From positions 2,165,786 through 2,229,785 of the forward strand of contig QCXZ01000041.1 of NCBI GenBank assembly GCA_025024175.1: a DNA stretch of 64,000 nucleotides, written 5' to 3'. Positions 60,601 to 64,000 of this stretch are shown one piece after another (position 1 is the stretch's first letter; every line of letters begins with the position of its first letter). This DNA comes from Rhyzopertha dominica (Eukaryota > Arthropoda > Insecta > Coleoptera > Bostrichidae). The position numbers and the translations under genes were made by a program. The notes under the pieces are model-generated. The model made no database searches and was not told the DNA's origin. It saw only the letters and a list, made by a program, of their open reading frames with translations.

Positions 60601-62821
60601 TCAAAAATAGATCAACACGTGTGTTTTGAGCAACCAGAAAACCTTAATAAATTAATAATTAGTTCTGATAATGGAAAAAAAATAGGGTGATACCTTAAAG
60701 AGATAACCTACAGAAAACTTGATTGCTACTGTTGTCTTTATCTTCAAAACAAGATTACTTTACGAAGCAGTTAGTTTAGTGGACCTTGAAAACATTTAAT
60801 TCATAAAACGTACTACAGTTGCCATTTAGGAGGATCTGCTACTCTCTATCAAAATTTTGCTTTTCAAAAGCTAGAAGCATGTAGTTTTTGCATTAAATAA
60901 ATATTATTAAGTTGGAGATTTGAATTTTAGTACACACCAACACTTTGTTAAAGGCTATAATATATATTTTAATTTTAACCCAAACATTTTTGTACCTATA
61001 TTAACTAATCCCAATAAGAAAAAACCTTTTCATAATTATTTTAATTCCGAAACTTTTTTCACTCCTATCCTTTGTTTGTACACCTAAGAGTATATGAGTA
61101 AAAAAATCAAATTTTGTCAACAACCATGTCTTTAAGCATGCTAATTTTCTCAAGATTATTTTGTATACAAAACAATCTCAATACTGACAACTACTGCCTA
61201 TTGTTATTAACCATTAGTTAAAAAACTGTTTACATGTATAAAGGGAAACTAGGTCAATTTGTTGACAAAACAATGCCAAAAAAGATTACAAAACTTTTAT
61301 TTTTCTGCATCTAAATTTTACAATTATGTATTTATTCTACAGAAAGATATTGAAAAACAAAAATAATAAAGAATGCATTTGCTAAATATATTACAGTACA
61401 TCCATTTTAGGGCAAAATAGTGAGGGAAACAATTTAGAGATTATAGAATTGTCACATGCAGTGTTGTTTGATTTTTCCCTAGGTAATTGGCAATGTGCTT
61501 TGTGCTTCAGAGCCTGATATCTGACAGTCCTCTAATCTTTAAGGTCAGGTTTATATTAGGTTTGATTGGTTTGATTCCGTCTCCCATCTCTCGCCACTAT
61601 TTTGCCCTAAAATGGCCTTCTATTGTGGTACTGTACTGTAATAATATTTAGTGACTGCAATAAACAAGCGTCTTGAGCCCCCTCTAAGATTTATTCAAAT
61701 TATAAATAAAACATCTTTAAAAACAAAATAGCAGTAGAACAAAGTAAAGGAAAATAACTTTAATGAGCTATAATCTATAACTTTGCAAGGAGTCAAAATT
61801 GCACCAAGGTAAGTTGATTTATTTCTGCTTATTTTGACCCAAAAAAGCTATTATTCCTTACTGAAGACCATAGATGAATAATTCATCTGTGCTTTTTCTA
61901 ATGCTCTATATATACAGAGCTGTACTTCTACTGCTAAATAGTGTTGCTCATAGTACTCATTGGCATCACTAGATGGCACTGCCTGTTAAGAGGGATTCAT
62001 GGAATATACGCAAAAAATGGTCGGACCTGTCTCACGTCATATATGTATGGTCATTTTGGGACTAGAAATTTTGTTAGGAAGGAATGGAATTGAAAAATTC
62101 TAACACCATCGAAAGTTATGAACAGACAATCTTTAACTCATAATAACGTTGTCAGTCTAGTAATGAGCATTAAGGAAATTCAAATAAGCAAGTTTCTAGC
62201 TAAATACTAACATTTACCACTGCTCCTCTTCTTGGCCACATCACAGCTTTTCCACCCCTGTGTGCCGCTCCTCCTAAAGTTCGTCTGCAGCACAGTTGTA
62301 TCAGAGAACGCCCTACGAAGACCCAGATTTGGTTCGAGTACAGGTACACGTTGCAAGTGGCTAAACCAGCCGTTGTTCAAATACTGCCCCTGATTAGCTA
62401 CGCTACTTCCGAAGGCCGTGTACTGCATATTTGTAAATAGATTTATAGGGTTAACTACATACTGTGGTTGGGCATTCAGATTACTATGTGTAATCGCTCT
62501 ACTGTTATGTGAACCGCTAGATTCTGGCTTCCACTTCGAGCTATCCTTATTTGTACTTTTTGCAGTGCCGCTGGTACCTGGTTGTAACGCGGGATTGTTA
62601 TTTTTGCTGCTTGAATCATGTGGAGTCAGCAGGATGTTATTCCTGTGGTATGTTCTGTCCATATCTCTCAACATACAGTACTGTCTCGCTACTGTTTTTT
62701 TATTGTGAAGTAAATGTACATCACCCACGGTGCTCAGGTTATGTAACCTGTTACCGTCCTTAAACACCTTTCCTTGCTTCTTAAACCATGCAGGGTTTTT
62801 GCAAAGTCGCATTCCATGCAA
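57687..62821 (-). CDS. angel: Angel, CCR4-type EEP (endonuclease/exonuclease/phosphatase) nuclease
   Basis: Seven exons on the minus strand: 62218-62821, 59849-60099, 59729-59798, 59367-59679, 58231-58415, 57910-58177 and 57687-57855. The phases match at every junction, giving 1860 nt, or 619 aa. Residues 1-200 are basic, Ser/Asn-rich and probably disordered. The EEP fold follows, with VVSYNVLAQ, catalytic Glu in MCLQEVQ (about 291), THLLYNPNRQDVR, GDFNSTPD (about 424-431) and the final catalytic SDHL (605-608). These motifs define the CCR4/nocturnin/angel group of Mg2+-dependent nucleases acting on RNA 3' ends. The acidic EEEEELVKIHH segment is characteristic of angel proteins. Intron 3 uses a GC donor and one intron is only 53 bp. 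An N at 58018 leaves one residue undefined (GMXQHN). Confidence 0.93.
58740..59050 (+). mobile_element. Reverse-transcriptase remnant in angel intron
   Basis: On the plus strand one frame gives LLHWMEKFLNERCSNVRA and another ELKGMPQGSVFGPLLFLL (about 58860-58915), consecutive conserved blocks of non-LTR reverse transcriptases, separated by a frameshift. It is antisense to angel, short and dead. Confidence 0.65.
60348..60453 (-). CDS. Candidate alternative first exon of angel, or lone signal-peptide exon
   Basis: In the first angel intron the minus strand encodes MKLLLVVFSVFCAIGASVKC, then SED and donor G|GTAAAC, from ATG 60417. In-frame ATGs at 60429 and 60453 could add 4 or 12 residues. The hydrophobic core is a good secretory signal or membrane anchor. 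It ends in phase 1, exactly matching angel exon 60099 (CC AAA GAG AGG), so it could give a signal-bearing angel isoform. It might instead begin a separate small secreted protein whose other exons were not found. An AT-rich tatatat lies shortly upstream. Confidence 0.4.
61402..61615. mobile_element. MITE with perfect 21-bp inverted ends
   Basis: ccattttagggcaaaatagt plus g at 61402-61422 is the exact reverse complement of 61595-61615. Similarity continues outward imperfectly (ttacagtaca on the left, tactgtactgtaa on the right). About 170 bp lie between, without a frame. It sits in the first intron of angel. Confidence 0.7.
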
Positions 62822-63388
62822 GCTTTATTTGGAGTATTTTAATTAGGATATTTTACACTTAAACATTATGCGTAAGGTTCATAAAACTCTTATATTAATA
62901 AGACACCATCTGTTTGAAAAACATTTATGGTGCAATTGAACTACTGAACACTAATCAGAAATTACGAACACTGACACTTTGAACTACTTCGAAAATAAAT
63001 AATTTATTCCTTGTAATAATACATCAGCATTTTACACAAGTCAAAATGAATTAGAAATAAAATATATATAAAGTAAAAAAATTAAGAATATACGTACTAA
63101 ATAGTGAGGTTGTGGTCTAGCTATCTACATCTAGAAAATTATCATTCCAAAATTCTTCAACAGAGAACGACTTGAAACATAAACAAAATGTGTATTTTTA
63201 CTTACTTTTTACTTAGAATATCTTTCTTAGATTATAGTTTAACCATAAACTAAGACAACTTCAAAATTACATTTAAATTACTTCAAGATCATCTTATGTT
63301 CATTTTAAACACATTAGAAATTAAACAAAACTAAACAATCCTAGTTCTATATTTACAAAGAAACCAAAACAACATTTACACAAAAATG
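62822..63388. other. Region between angel and glutaredoxin genes
   Basis: It holds the promoter and 5' UTR of angel and the 3' UTR of the glutaredoxin gene, both on the minus strand. No TATA box or other motif stands out. Confidence 0.4.
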
Positions 63389-63868
63389 CTACTTCTGACT
63401 ATTTTCAGCATCGTTCTTTTCATCCAGTAGAGCACTTTTTATTCCAGCCTTCTTCAGTTCCTCAATCAGGTCACCCGACTGATGCATCTGAAGCATTATA
63501 TCACAACCACCAACAAACTCTCCATTAATGAAAACCTGAGGAATTGTAGGCCAACTCGAATAATCTTTTATGCCTAAAACAGAAGGTAGTATGACATGGA
63601 CGGACACAATGGGATTCCAAATACCTTGTCGAAGAGATTCATCAGCTAAAACATCATGTGCATCGTAGTCTACACCATGCATTCGCAATATTTGCACAAC
63701 AGCATTGCTAAATCCACACTTAGGTTGCTTCGGGATACCTTTCATGAAAACTACCACTTTGTTGTTTTTTACTAGTTTTCCAATCTTCTCCTGCGTTTCT
63801 GTGCCATAATACCTCACCAAGCAAATGGTTTGATTAAACAACCTACTCTGGCTTCTTAAAACGTTCAT
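63389..63868 (-). CDS. Grx5: Mitochondrial monothiol glutaredoxin 5
   Basis: Two exons on the minus strand, 63625-63868 and 63389-63573, separated by a 51-bp intron, give 142 aa. The N-terminus ([22 protein letters not shown]) is basic and Ser/Arg-rich like a mitochondrial presequence. The glutaredoxin fold follows: [18 protein letters not shown] with the monothiol CGFS active site at 51-54, [19 protein letters not shown] (cis-Pro and glutathione-binding region) and a Lys-rich tail. The family holds a [2Fe-2S] cluster with glutathione and hands it on in mitochondrial Fe-S assembly. The 51-bp intron is a multiple of three and contains no in-frame stop, so unspliced RNA would add 17 residues between Gln and Gly-Ile-Lys. 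Family alignment supports removal. Confidence 0.95.
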   Translation of the reverse strand: MNVLRSQSRLFNQTICLVRYYGTETQEKIGKLVKNNKVVVFMKGIPKQPKCGFSNAVVQILRMHGVDYDAHDVLADESLRQGIWNPIVSVHVILPSVLGIKDYSSWPTIPQVFINGEFVGGCDIMLQMHQSGDLIEELKKAGIKSALLDEKNDAENSQK

Positions 63869-64000
63869 TCTGCGGAAGTTTATTTCAATCTGACAAAGTT
63901 AAATCTGGAAATTTACAGGATGTAAATATAACCTGACGTTTGACATTAACACTACGGAGAGTCTGGGAATTCGAAGTAAAGTTGCAACAATGCATTTTAG
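63869..64000. other. Upstream flank of glutaredoxin gene
   Basis: Short 5' flank running to the window edge, with no distinct element seen. Confidence 0.4.

Overview
The window is arthropod nuclear DNA, almost certainly insect. Genes are split by GT-AG introns, intergenic DNA is AT-rich, and cuticular-type secreted protein genes have TATA promoters and an early intron inside the signal peptide. Remnants of non-LTR, mariner, hAT, Mutator-like and TIR elements are common. Single Ns point to a draft assembly. A beetle or related insect would fit, but the order cannot be fixed from sequence alone. Exon models were built by hand from splice signals, frame continuity and protein-family motifs.

Left part (1-31 kb). 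A TIR element (423-1066) lies upstream of a two-exon glycine-rich, PV-repeat cuticular-type gene (1701-2529, +). A complete membrane neprilysin-like M13 metallopeptidase gene follows on the minus strand: 13 coding exons, 4511-14941, 810 aa, with HELTH, GENMAD, NAY and a CRIW end all intact. Two further phase-compatible first exons lie at 15375-15384 and 17897-17951. Its introns hold several dead non-LTR reverse transcriptases, one of which touches a splice acceptor. Beyond are a decayed Mutator-like/YqaJ element, a hammerhead-like motif, a foldback element, a second cuticular-type gene whose signal peptide is split by a 3.4 kb intron (24366-28059, -), a mariner fragment, a 290-bp tandem repeat and one possible TNF-receptor-like exon.

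Middle part (31-46 kb). There are few or no genes. From 32.4 to 40.6 kb lies an unusual array: about 27 copies of a 20-bp core (GTTTAC followed by YRTAACCAAATCC), set in larger homologous blocks that form a higher-order repeat. I do not recognise it, and it is the main novelty of the window. A hAT transposase tail lies at 44.2 kb.

Right part (46.8-64 kb). Four conserved housekeeping genes sit together: eEF1-gamma (46851-50978, -) head to head with calcineurin B (51398-55146, +), then angel, a CCR4-type EEP nuclease (57687-62821, -), and mitochondrial monothiol glutaredoxin 5 (63389-63868, -). All have complete reconstructed reading frames of normal family length. Their functions (translation elongation, Ca2+ signalling, RNA metabolism, Fe-S assembly) are not linked in one pathway. 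The grouping looks like ordinary gene-dense euchromatin beside a repeat-rich interval.
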